Assembly (NCBI GenBank): GCA_945787445.1
Contig: CALZHT010000016.1
Location: forward strand, 1 to 43,914
DNA: 43,914 nucleotides
Reading direction: 5' to 3'
Origin: an uncultured Desulfobulbaceae bacterium
Lineage (GTDB): Bacteria; Desulfobacterota; Desulfobulbia; Desulfobulbales; CALZHT01
The notes beneath the pieces were generated by a model. It saw nothing but the letters and a program-made list of their open reading frames with translations. It searched no databases and was not told the origin of the DNA. Positions 29,936-37,676 of the stretch are shown in pieces; the first letter of the stretch is position 1, and each line of letters opens with the position of its first letter. A program made the position numbers and the translations under genes.

Positions 29936-30074
29936 GGGTGAGAATTTTGCGGGGGAGAAAACCTATAATATCTGTTCACGGGTCAATTATCCCTTAGCGC
30001 TTTCCCGGAGGCCTTAAATCGTTATTTAGGATGCCATCATCCATCCGATCGGACGTATTACGATCGTATCAGTA

Positions 30075-31061
30075 TCAGTCATTATTAAGGGACGATAGTG
30101 ACAGGTAATGCCGCAATTGGTCAAACGAGCTGCCATAGGTAAGAATTTGCTCTTCCTTGCCGCGGATTTCATATTTCTTGGTGACGAAATACTTGTCGGC
30201 TTCACACAGAGTATTTGCGGCATCTTCTCCCATTATGAGTTCCAGTCCTGCTTTCTTTGTGAGACTTTCCAGGCGGAAGGCCACATTCACAACATTTCCG
30301 ATCACCGTGAAATCCCGCTGGCCATCCACCCCCATATTGCCCACCACCGCTTCGCCCGTATTCAAAGCTGCCCTGATCTTAAGCTCCCATGGGATTTCAA
30401 GCAGTTTTTTACCAAGTTTCTCTGTAAAGTCGCTTACTTCAAGAACCGTTTGCAGGGCAAGCGTGGTACTTTCCTCAGGGGTCAATGGGCTGGTCCACAT
30501 GGCAAGAACAGCATCTCCGATAAATTTATCAACAATACCTTTGTTCTTGCGGATTATTGTATTTAGCTGGTCTGTCCAAGATCTGAGAAGCTTGGAGATG
30601 AGTTGATCTCCGATAATTTCAGAGAGCCTTGTAAATTCGACAATATCGCAGACGAGGATCGTCACCCTTTCCTTTTGGACAAAGGCAACGGTTCTGTCAT
30701 TAAAGTCCTCAGGTTCAGAGGGAGACTGGTCTTTAAGAATATTTTTTTGGACGAAAAGAAGTTCTGTTTTGCCTATTCGGATAATGTCGCCTGTTCGAAG
30801 AGCCGTAGGAGTAAAAATGCGTGTATTGTTGACAAAGGTGCCATTGGAACTCCCCAAATCGATAATATTGTGGACACCGTTTTCTTCGACTTGAATCATG
30901 GCATGCTGCCGCGAAACCCAGGAATAAGGCAGATTAATATTACAATTCGGCGCGCGTCCGAGGCGGAAAGTCGGTTGACCTTCAAGTTTCCAGGTTTGGA
31001 CAACACCTTCTTGGTTGTCAATCAACTTGAGGGAAGCCGGCGGTTCTGATGGTATATCCAT
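30075..31061 (-). CDS. FHA domain-class III adenylate cyclase
   Basis: The 328-residue cytoplasmic protein has an FHA domain at about 25-100 (FRLGRAPNCNI, SRQHAMIQ, DLGSSNGTFVN), which binds phosphothreonine peptides. A class III nucleotide cyclase domain from about 125 has the two metal-binding aspartates (CDIVEFT, IGDAVLAMW), the substrate lysine in VDKFIGD, and GNVVNVAFRLE with the catalytic Asn and Arg. These residues indicate an active adenylate cyclase. The FHA domain suggests control by a Ser/Thr kinase, though none lies nearby. The SelW-like selenoprotein gene ends 31 bases upstream on the same strand. Confidence 0.9.
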   Translation of the reverse strand: MDIPSEPPASLKLIDNQEGVVQTWKLEGQPTFRLGRAPNCNINLPYSWVSRQHAMIQVEENGVHNIIDLGSSNGTFVNNTRIFTPTALRTGDIIRIGKTELLFVQKNILKDQSPSEPEDFNDRTVAFVQKERVTILVCDIVEFTRLSEIIGDQLISKLLRSWTDQLNTIIRKNKGIVDKFIGDAVLAMWTSPLTPEESTTLALQTVLEVSDFTEKLGKKLLEIPWELKIRAALNTGEAVVGNMGVDGQRDFTVIGNVVNVAFRLESLTKKAGLELIMGEDAANTLCEADKYFVTKKYEIRGKEEQILTYGSSFDQLRHYLSLSSLNND

Positions 31062-31092
31062 AAATTATATTTTTACATTCCGAGGAGTGAAT

Positions 31093-31314
31093 TTACATGG
31101 ATTTAAGCATGGAAATGATCTTATGCGTTTCTGGAAATTTCCCCACCTTTTTTTTTGAGAATACTTCCTTTCCATCGACACTAATTTCAAAAACTCCTCC
31201 AGAACCGGCAATGTATTCAACATCGACATGTAAATTATCTTGTAAATCTTGTCCCAGACCGGAAGCTCTTGGGTAATAGTTTCATTGTGCACAATAAACT
31301 ATCGTAACTTTCAT
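31093..31314 (-). CDS. SelW/Rdx-family selenoprotein with UGA-encoded selenocysteine
   Basis: From ATG 31314, GGAG-preceded, the frame reads MKVTIVYCAQ, UGA (31282-31284), then NYYPRASGLGQDL, DVEYIAGSGGVFEISVDGK and VFSKKKVGKFPETHKII, ending at TAA: 73 residues. With UGA as selenocysteine this is a full-length SelW/Rdx thioredoxin-like protein with the redox motif CAQU in the correct place. The GSGGVFE and FPE segments are hallmarks of the family. Just after the UGA, CCC-A-AGA pairs with TCT-GGG around a GCTTCCGG loop, consistent with a bacterial SECIS. Members are thought to act in thiol redox chemistry. Standard translation would stop at codon 11. Confidence 0.88.
31253..31284 (-). promoter_or_regulatory. 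Candidate bacterial SECIS element
   Basis: Starting 8 bases after the UGA, CCC (31273-31271), a bulged A, and AGA pair with TCT and GGG (31258-31253) around the 8-base loop GCTTCCGG. The loop begins with G about 15 bases after the UGA. A guanine at the loop start and a short stem at about this distance are known features of bacterial SECIS elements, which recruit SelB. Confidence 0.65.
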
Positions 31315-31815
31315 ATCCAATTCTCCAAAGTTATCAAAAGATGGTCTTCAATTGCTTAGCTATTCGATCAAGAACACAATCTGCAAATAGTATAGTACAC
31401 GATAATCAACCTTTAAAAAATTCTTTCGCGTACATGAGAGCGGCTTTTATTTTCAATAAAATTGGACAAGTTGGATAACTGCATAAAAAAAATTATAAAA
31501 TAATATTATTTTTATAAAATATATTCCATTCTCATTGGTCATAAAAACCATTCATAATGAGTGAAACAAACAACAGGCAATAAATATAATATCATATAAT
31601 TTCCTATACTTATTTGAAAAAAACATGTATATTTATTGTGAAACAACTGCTATATTTTAATAGTAGATCTTGTTTATTGATTATCTTGATTGTGCACTGA
31701 TCGAAGGTTTTTACCAAGTAGTTTTTGAAAGCTGGCATCATAATATGGTAAAGTAGTAACAATATGGTTCAGTTAACTAAATGTTTTGACCGATATTCTT
31801 CACCAGGAGCGCGCC
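31315..31815. other. AT-rich divergent intergenic region
   Basis: About 500 bases between the selenoprotein gene and the PilZ gene. It is strongly AT-rich, with no gene found, and should hold both divergent promoters. I cannot define either. Confidence 0.4.
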
Positions 31816-32169
31816 ATGAGTTTAGATGATATTATCCGCAAATCATACCGATTACCGCTTGAGGGATCTGATGTGGTTAAAGCAGAAATCAATCAAAACA
31901 AGTACCCAATAGTTGATCTTGGCAATAAGGGTATCGGGATTCGCTTGTTTGAACCAGATGAATTCTCAGTCGGTGATAATCTTGATTCAATAACATTGAC
32001 CCTTGATAAGAAAAAGTTTTCATTGCAGGGTGTGGTCGTTCATATCTCTCCTGATATCTCAGATCATTATCTGTGCGGTGTCGAATTTACCAACCTTGAT
32101 GAGGAAGGTGAAAAAAATTATCGGAAATTCATTCAAAAACACCGTAGCGATTTGTTTTCAAATAAATAA
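31816..32169 (+). CDS. PilZ domain protein
   Basis: The 117-residue protein resembles a compact PilZ beta-barrel: LDDIIRKSYRLPLEG at the start, a VDLGNKGIGIRLFE segment corresponding to DxSxxG, and YLCGVEFTNLDEEGEKNY. PilZ domains bind cyclic di-GMP. The typical RxxxR is imperfect here (RKSYRLPL), so binding is uncertain. AGGAG at 31805-31809 sets the start at ATG 31816. The ribbon-helix-helix-like gene begins 46 bases downstream after a hairpin. Confidence 0.78.
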   Translation: MSLDDIIRKSYRLPLEGSDVVKAEINQNKYPIVDLGNKGIGIRLFEPDEFSVGDNLDSITLTLDKKKFSLQGVVVHISPDISDHYLCGVEFTNLDEEGEKNYRKFIQKHRSDLFSNK

Positions 32170-32178
32170 TTATTCTTT

Positions 32179-32206
32179 CCTCCTTAATTTTTCGTATTAA
32201 GGAGGG
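32179..32206 (+). promoter_or_regulatory. Hairpin sequestering a ribosome binding site
   Basis: CCTCCTTAAT (32179-32188) and ATTAAGGAGG (32196-32205) are a perfect 10-bp inverted repeat with a 7-base loop. The right arm is the Shine-Dalgarno sequence of the gene starting at 32216. In RNA it would block ribosome access; as DNA it could be an operator for the ribbon-helix-helix protein. The T-run after it is too short for a good terminator. Confidence 0.7.
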
Positions 32207-32215
32207 ATTTTACTG

Positions 32216-32653
32216 ATGGCAAAAAAGAAGGTGAAAAAGGATATAATGCAGGACCTTCTGGGCGGGCCTGATTTTGACACAATACCAGGGCTGGAGGAAT
32301 TAAATAACCTCATGCGACTTTGTGCCGAACCTCCAGATTTGCCTACCCTGGATAATCCTCTTGAAAGTCGACAGCCAAATGAATCAACGTACACTTTTGA
32401 AGAAGATTATCCGCAGCAACCATGGAAAGACAATATCAAAAAAAGAGTTACTCTCTTAATATCAGAAAAAAATCTTGTAGATCTTGATGATGTTAAGAAG
32501 AGACTCCGTCATATGATAGAAGATCCAGGTTTACGAATATCTAAATCAATGATTATTGATCATGCCGTAAATTATCTTTTGAAAGACTTTGATAAGAAAG
32601 GTGAAAGAAGTTCTTTGGCAAGACGACTTTTGTATGAATCGGGAAAGTTATAA
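32216..32653 (+). CDS. Small ribbon-helix-helix-like protein, probable ParA partner
   Basis: The 145-residue protein has a lysine-rich start (MAKKKVKKDIMQDLLGG), an acidic, proline-rich middle, and a C-terminal segment KKRVTLLISEKNLVDLDDVK ... ISKSMIIDHAVNYLLKDF. That pattern, one strand then two helices, fits a ribbon-helix-helix DNA-binding domain. The ParA gene follows 93 bases downstream. ParG-type partners of ParA have the same form: a mobile basic N-terminus and a C-terminal RHH dimer. Partner function is inferred from this layout, not from a family match. Its ribosome binding site lies in a hairpin. Confidence 0.62.
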   Translation: MAKKKVKKDIMQDLLGGPDFDTIPGLEELNNLMRLCAEPPDLPTLDNPLESRQPNESTYTFEEDYPQQPWKDNIKKRVTLLISEKNLVDLDDVKKRLRHMIEDPGLRISKSMIIDHAVNYLLKDFDKKGERSSLARRLLYESGKL

Positions 32654-32746
32654 AAAAATAGATTCAGTTATTTATGATTGACGATACTCGTTATTTTTTA
32701 TTTAAAAAATTAAAGGGACATATTAAAAATTAATGGGAGAATATGC

Positions 32747-33700
32747 ATGATTGTTATTTGTCCACATTGTAACAAAAAACATGATATAGACGAAAAAAAG
32801 ATACCTCCCAATGTAAAAAAGGCCCGTTGCAATGGTTGTGGTCAGCAATTCCCGTTGGAAATGTCACAGCAACCTGCTGATGAAACAAAAAATGAACCTG
32901 CTGCAGTTGTCGATCCTGTAAAAGCTGTCGAAAAACCGGCCGAAACAAGAAAGCTTGGCGTTACCCTCAGTAAAGGTGGGGTTGGAAAAACCACTACATC
33001 GGTAAATCTGGCCCATGGCTTGGCTCTGGCAGGCTATAATGTGTTACTCATTGATACTGACACCCAGGGTCAGGATAGCTTTATGTTAGGAATCAATCCC
33101 AAGGGCGGTCTTACAGAGCTTGTTACCGGAGAATTGAAACCTGAAGAGGCTATCGTTAAAGCCCGTGAAAGACTATGGCTTTTGGCAGGAGGAAAGTCTC
33201 TTGCAGGGCTCAAGCGTTTGATTGACCGGAAAGACTTTGGTGGCGAGATGACCATATCAGAGGCGCTTGATTCCATCGACAAATCCTATGACTATGTTAT
33301 AGTTGATACATCTCCAGGCTGGGACCCTCTTACAGTAAATGTTTTATTCTATGTAAACGAGATTCTGGCTCCAGTTTCCCTTGAAGTGATGACCCTGCAA
33401 GGCCTTGTCGAGTTTTTAAAAAGCATGTCAGCCATCCAAAAGTATCGGAAAGGCGTGGCGTTGAAATATATCCTGCCTACCTTTAGAGATCATCGAGTCA
33501 AGAAATCAACTGGAATATTGGATCGGCTGGAACAGCTCTATGGCCAGATTCTGTGCACCCCAATCCGCTATAATGTACGAATATCTGAAGCACCGGCATA
33601 TGGACAGACTGTATTCGAGTATGCTCCAGGTAGTCCAGGAGCCCAAGATTACCGAGAACTGGTCCGAAAAGTGGCTAACAATGAAGACCTTTTTAAATAA
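32747..33700 (+). CDS. parA: ParA-family ATPase with N-terminal zinc ribbon
   Basis: Residues 1-40 form a zinc-ribbon (MIVICPHCNKKHDI, CNGCGQQF), like the MJ0042-type finger. After a linker, residues from about 68 are a ParA ATPase. Its deviant Walker A is KGGVGKTTTS with the first Lys at 76, followed by LLIDTDTQGQDS and VIVDTSPGWDPLTVN. ParA proteins form ATP-dependent dimers on DNA and position DNA or protein complexes. A single ParA linked to an RHH-like gene is a plasmid-type partition pair, or a chromosomal positioning system. The zinc ribbon is an unusual addition and could bind a target protein. PilZ and RHH-like genes precede it. Confidence 0.9.
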   Translation: MIVICPHCNKKHDIDEKKIPPNVKKARCNGCGQQFPLEMSQQPADETKNEPAAVVDPVKAVEKPAETRKLGVTLSKGGVGKTTTSVNLAHGLALAGYNVLLIDTDTQGQDSFMLGINPKGGLTELVTGELKPEEAIVKARERLWLLAGGKSLAGLKRLIDRKDFGGEMTISEALDSIDKSYDYVIVDTSPGWDPLTVNVLFYVNEILAPVSLEVMTLQGLVEFLKSMSAIQKYRKGVALKYILPTFRDHRVKKSTGILDRLEQLYGQILCTPIRYNVRISEAPAYGQTVFEYAPGSPGAQDYRELVRKVANNEDLFK

Positions 33701-33959
33701 TTTGCAGGATCGACTTCGTTAATGGCTGATTTGAGGGTACTTCACTGAATATGATGTTCCAACCGGATAAAATCCCTCCCACTTAATGCTGCAATTTTAT
33801 AGTGACCTTCCCATGAATTCCCTCTGCTGCATTCAGAATTTATCCACTTGATATTTTCTTGTTGTTTATTCAGATGAGAGAACATGCTCCTCAACAGCCA
33901 ACAAATTCAAAATAGAGTGATTTTATAGATCGTTGAACGAAAGGTGCCGATCAGAATCC

Positions 33960-34430
33960 ATGATAAAAATCCCATCGGTAACTCGAGTAGGTTTACTCGT
34001 GCTTTTATTGTTGATTATTATGGATATTCACAGTGCGACTGGTGCGCCTATTGTCGTCAGTTTGCGCCAAGCAGCTTGTCAATTTGTTGAAGCGGAAGAC
34101 CAAAACTACCATTTTGTTACATCATCCAAGAAGGATTGTGTAGCAATCAATAATAGGACGGGGCAGGAAAGGATATCACGGACCAAATCCATGACACTTA
34201 GGGCTGGAAATTATACTTTTCGGATAACAAACCTAAATGTTCCATATCAGGTGGGCTTTTATCTGCGTGGTGCCGAAATCCTTGAACGTCGGAAGCTGCC
34301 GAGGGTCTCCGGCAGTGGTTTGTTTCAAGGTGTCACTAAAGACTATCATGTAAAACTTGTGCCGGGCGATTATATATTTTCTTGCCCTCTCAATCCGACT
34401 CCGGATTACCACCTTATCGTTACAGAATAA
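33960..34430 (+). CDS. Exported cupredoxin-like small protein
   Basis: The 156-residue protein has a clear signal peptide (VGLLVLLLLIIMDIHSATGAP). The beta-rich mature part ends YHVKLVPGDYIFSCPLNPTPDYHLIVTE, a pattern reminiscent of a cupredoxin end strand (xGxYxFxCxxxP). A full set of copper ligands is not evident: Cys is present in FSCPLNP, histidines are YHFV, YHVK and YHLI. The start is uncertain (ATG 33960, or TTG 33933); I prefer 33960 because the signal peptide follows it directly. The family assignment is tentative. Confidence 0.62.
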   Translation: MIKIPSVTRVGLLVLLLLIIMDIHSATGAPIVVSLRQAACQFVEAEDQNYHFVTSSKKDCVAINNRTGQERISRTKSMTLRAGNYTFRITNLNVPYQVGFYLRGAEILERRKLPRVSGSGLFQGVTKDYHVKLVPGDYIFSCPLNPTPDYHLIVTE

Positions 34431-34682
34431 TTTTTTTCAAATTACTGTGAATTATTTGGGATTCTCCTGAATCCGTGAGCGTTCGTCAGTGGTCCGAATG
34501 CGCGAAGGGAACGAATTCGATTATCCTTGTGTGATATCAAAGAGTTCCCGACAAAGCAGGCGGGCCGCTGACGGGCGCCCCATAGGGCGGCGTACCGACT
34601 GGGAGTGAAGCATAGGATATGGTATCATGACTATATTGTTATATTATATCGAATAGTTATGTGTGAAATTTTTTGTTTGCCG
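34431..34682. other. GC-rich unexplained island between genes
   Basis: About 34470-34630 is noticeably richer in G and C than its AT-rich surroundings. It holds short hairpins (CGCCC-CATA-GGGCG near 34580) and no reading frame I can assign. It may be a relic of a mobile element or a structured RNA; I cannot decide. Confidence 0.35.
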
Positions 34683-35318
34683 TCACGGATTCAGGATTCT
34701 GTTTTCTTGATTTTTCTTGCCGGAAAATAATGAAAGTAATTTTGTCACTGGATCTGAGAAAAAACAAAAAGTCATACCCAAGACACATGTAGTGGTTGTT
34801 ATCCAAAAGAGAATCAAGTGAATTGTTACGTATTGGTAGAGGAATAAATCAAGAATAAAAAGAATCAAGCCCATATGTATAAGTGAAGAACCGAGCCGTA
34901 TCCAATATCCTTTTTTTTCAAACTTGAGATGAATGCTTCCGGTTATCGCCAAGAAAAGGACAGCTGTCTGCAGGAAAAGAGCAATAAGCAGCAGAAGTAA
35001 TAGTCCCATTTTTAAACCAAATAGTAGGCTTACCGCCGCAACAATAATGAGGAGTAAAACAGCAAACTTGTTGAGCAGTGAAGTAGAAAAAAGCCGCTTG
35101 GGAACACAAATTCCTAGTAAAATTATCAGTCCAATCAAAAAAGGTGAGATCACGCTGTTCATTCTTTCCATATACTGAATTTTTATTAAGGCTGGGGATT
35201 GATGGATGTGAGCGATCTTAAAATAAAACATCGCATAAATACAGATAACGGAAATAATAAAAAGAATACCTGTTGTGGCAAGAATCAAATAAAAGTCATA
35301 GGAAGGTTTTCTGTTCAT
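34683..35318 (-). CDS. Membrane protein of a cytochrome c assembly cluster
   Basis: The 211-residue protein has about six hydrophobic helices. IHLKFEKKGYWIRLGSSLIH is followed by MGLILFILDLFL, recalling the periplasm-facing HxG segment near the end of CcmF-type proteins. It lies 22 bases after the CcsA/CcmF-like gene on the same strand. I infer that it is a second membrane subunit, perhaps corresponding to the C-terminal part of CcmF, but overall similarity is not clear. Confidence 0.6.
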   Translation of the reverse strand: MNRKPSYDFYLILATTGILFIISVICIYAMFYFKIAHIHQSPALIKIQYMERMNSVISPFLIGLIILLGICVPKRLFSTSLLNKFAVLLLIIVAAVSLLFGLKMGLLLLLLIALFLQTAVLFLAITGSIHLKFEKKGYWIRLGSSLIHMGLILFILDLFLYQYVTIHLILFWITTTTCVLGMTFCFFSDPVTKLLSLFSGKKNQENRILNP

Positions 35319-35340
35319 GTATGGTATCTGTCCGATTTTT

Positions 35341-36378
35341 TTATTGAAATGTGTGCTCGCCTGGAAAGTAGAATGAAGTGATAAAGGTAAAAATCATGGC
35401 GGCAAAACAAAGTATCCCTAAAATCGAGGAAAAATACCACATTGATGGCCGGCTCGCATAAAGCCTGGTGTGAAGATAGGTGCTGTAAATGGCCCACATC
35501 ATGATGGAGCTGCATATTTTGGGATCCCACCACCAATTAGGCCCCCATGCCTTAAGAGCCCAGGGATAACCCAAAAGCATGCCAAGGGTAAGCATATAAA
35601 ATCCGATCTTGGCAAATTCATAGCATAGTTTTTCAATAGCTGCTTCACGTCTAATCAGCATAAAGATTGAACAGCAAAAGGTTATGGTGATGGAGGCATA
35701 GGCAATGAACAGCAGGGGAGGATGAAACCACATGTAACTGGCATTGTAATAAAAGATCAGCTTGGGATAAAGCTTCATGAAAATGCCGAGGCGATCATAG
35801 AGATTTAGCCCTTGTTTGAACCACGGGCTTATTTCGCTGAAAAACTGCGGCAATGCCGCTGAAAAAGGATTGGTTAAAAAGAATAGTAAAGATATCTGAA
35901 TTGCGAGCAGAAGATAGAGTGATGCCATGAACCTGGGGTGGGTAAGCTTAAAATGGGCAACAAGGGCCATGAATGAATAACACATGAACCAGAAATAATA
36001 TTTTTCGGATTCGATCCAGACCGGTATCAGGTATCGGGGGGGACTTGAATGATCATATAGGGGGATGGGAAAGGAGGAACGGGCGTTCATCAAATTGAGT
36101 TGTTTATTTATTACCCCCGCCATATCTGCAGGGAGAACTAAGGAAATTTTGCTGTAAATCATGAAATGAAGCCAGCAAATTAACAAAAACCCGGCAAAAA
36201 ACAGAATGGTGATGGATACAAATAAAGAGGTCGAAATCTTCTGCAATGATGGAGTAGGATTTAACAGATTTACTATTCCTGATAGCCCCAACAGGACTGA
36301 AAGAGAGAAAAGTACTAGCAATACGATATTGCCCCAGAGCGCGAATGTAACTGGTATGTCTCCTAAAATATTAGCCAT
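35341..36378 (-). CDS. ccsA: CcsA/CcmF-like cytochrome c assembly (heme-handling) protein
   Basis: The 345-residue protein has about eight membrane helices. It carries the WWD heme-binding segment (WGPNWWWDPK), the MMWAIYSTYLHTRL stretch typical of CcsA, and WFHPPLLFIAYASI, seen in CcmF and CcsA. Such proteins bring heme to the outer side of the membrane and attach it to CxxCH motifs of apocytochromes c; di-heme peroxidases like that at the window's left are clients. No CcsB/ResB partner lies next to it. An upstream 40-codon membrane ORF overlaps the start. Confidence 0.88.
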   Translation of the reverse strand: MANILGDIPVTFALWGNIVLLVLFSLSVLLGLSGIVNLLNPTPSLQKISTSLFVSITILFFAGFLLICWLHFMIYSKISLVLPADMAGVINKQLNLMNARSSFPIPLYDHSSPPRYLIPVWIESEKYYFWFMCYSFMALVAHFKLTHPRFMASLYLLLAIQISLLFFLTNPFSAALPQFFSEISPWFKQGLNLYDRLGIFMKLYPKLIFYYNASYMWFHPPLLFIAYASITITFCCSIFMLIRREAAIEKLCYEFAKIGFYMLTLGMLLGYPWALKAWGPNWWWDPKICSSIMMWAIYSTYLHTRLYASRPSMWYFSSILGILCFAAMIFTFITSFYFPGEHTFQ

Positions 36379-36493
36379 CCATTTTTGCCGGATTTTGTCT
36401 TTTGGGGGAAAGGAGTCTTAGTGACAAGGCAAGGAGCAGAATAATTCCTACCTTAACACCAAGTTCTACAAGAAGTGTCCATTGTGTTGCCAC
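36371..36493 (-). CDS. Possible 40-residue membrane protein overlapping ccsA (CcmD-like)
   Basis: GTG 36493 opens a 40-residue frame with a hydrophobic helix (LLVELGVKVGIILLLALSLR) and a charged end (SPKRQNPAKMDG). Its TAA at 36371-36373 overlaps the ccsA start (36378) by eight bases, the arrangement of translational coupling. Size and topology resemble CcmD, a single-helix protein of cytochrome c assembly. There is no good ribosome binding site; an upstream in-frame TTG is also possible. Confidence 0.45.
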   Translation of the reverse strand: MATQWTLLVELGVKVGIILLLALSLRLLSPKRQNPAKMDG

Positions 36494-36580
36494 CCGGATG
36501 CTTATGTGCAGCAAATGCGATCATTGAATATTTTGCCTCAAGCAGAAGTATTCGACGAAGGCTTGAGATTATTCTGACAT

Positions 36581-36865
36581 TCAATCTTTTATCCAGTATG
36601 CGAGCGCATCAACTATTTTTTTGGCCTGCTCCTTACTTGAAATGTTGAATTTTGACTGCTGGTTATATTGATTATTAATTTTTCTATATCTTCTTATGGT
36701 ATAACGATCCGGGCCATATTCCTTTTTACCGCGCTCCCATTGTTGATACTTAAAAATTATTGTCGTCCAGGCTCCTTTTGAGAGGATTTTTTTATCGATT
36801 TCCTTAACGATAAGAATATCGTCTTCTTCGTAGTTTACTGTAATGTCATTTATGTCAGATGCCAT
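36581..36865 (-). CDS. Conserved small protein of unknown function
   Basis: The 94-residue soluble protein (MASDINDITVNYEEDD, VKEIDKKILSKGAWTTIIFK, EYGPDRYTIRRYRKINNQY, FNISSKEQAKKIVDALAYW) resembles hypothetical proteins I recall from sulfate-reducing Desulfobacterota. Function is unknown. ATG 36865 is chosen over 36892 because AAGGAG lies five bases upstream. It is upstream of the cytochrome c assembly genes on the same strand, 88 bases away, so it may share transcription with them. Confidence 0.82.
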   Translation of the reverse strand: MASDINDITVNYEEDDILIVKEIDKKILSKGAWTTIIFKYQQWERGKKEYGPDRYTIRRYRKINNQYNQQSKFNISSKEQAKKIVDALAYWIKD

Positions 36866-37219
36866 GTTTTCTCCTTGCCTCATGAGTATCAATTATTGAA
36901 TAACTGGCTGAAAAAAGAAAATTTCTAAATCATTCTGTATTGTTGAGGGATCAATTTTACTAAAAAGAATCCAATATTAACTTGCGATACGATTATATGA
37001 ATACTTTTGAACAAAACGTAAAAAGCATATTACTGCAATAATTTCAACACAACAAAATAAAAAATTGCTATACAAATGCTAATAGATGTGATAACTAAAT
37101 AATAATACTATAAATTTATATATCGACAATATTTTACCATCTGGGAGTTCCAAAAAACATAATTTTATTGGGACTTGCTGCCAACGTTCTTATGGGCCAA
37201 TTACCAAAATGAGGGAATT
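36866..37219. other. AT-rich divergent region
   Basis: About 350 bases between the small conserved gene and the second PilZ gene, very AT-rich and without a supported gene or defined promoter. Confidence 0.4.
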
Positions 37220-37612
37220 ATGTACTTAGATAATAGTGGTAGAAGACGTTATAAAAGGGTCTTCTATTCTGCTGAAGATAAGATTGTCGGCTTTTTTTCA
37301 ATACCTGGGGACAATAACCGCAGTATAACCGCGAATGTCATGAATATGAGTATTGGGGGTCTCCATTTTACGCTGAAGAGGGACGATAATATTAGAATCA
37401 GCCAGGGAGACAAGATAATTCTTCACAAAGTAACCGGTAATATTCCTTTTCAATTTGTGGCAAATATCGAAGCTGAAATCAAATGGGTACTGGATCACCA
37501 TCTCATGAAGCATATTGGCTTCGGCTGCGAGTTTGTGAACCTGTCAGACATAACCAAAAAACAACTGCAAAGTTTAGTGGAATCAGGTTGTAAATCTACC
37601 TTTGTTGAATAG
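37220..37612 (+). CDS. PilZ domain protein
   Basis: The 130-residue protein has the expected c-di-GMP-binding features: RRRYKRVFY at the start (RxxxR) and MNMSIGGLHF (N/DxSxxG) about 35 residues later. These are followed by a beta-barrel ending HIGFGCEFVNLSDITKKQLQ. It probably acts as a stand-alone c-di-GMP effector. ATG 37220 is chosen because GAGGG lies five bases upstream; a longer frame starts at 37175. An OmpA-like lipoprotein gene follows on the same strand. Confidence 0.85.
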   Translation: MYLDNSGRRRYKRVFYSAEDKIVGFFSIPGDNNRSITANVMNMSIGGLHFTLKRDDNIRISQGDKIILHKVTGNIPFQFVANIEAEIKWVLDHHLMKHIGFGCEFVNLSDITKKQLQSLVESGCKSTFVE

Positions 37613-37676
37613 TAATTGGAGCGCTGATCGAACAACACATGTCAAAAACCGCCAACCATTGTTAAAGGAATAATGT

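Noticed and set aside
31065-31292. 75-residue frame overlapping the selenoprotein gene
   Set aside because: It is in a different frame, has no recognisable features, and overlaps a family-matching SelW frame that uses UGA as selenocysteine.
34520-34620. Group II intron fragment
   Set aside because: The GC-rich island has hairpins but I could not identify domain V or the conserved intron ends.
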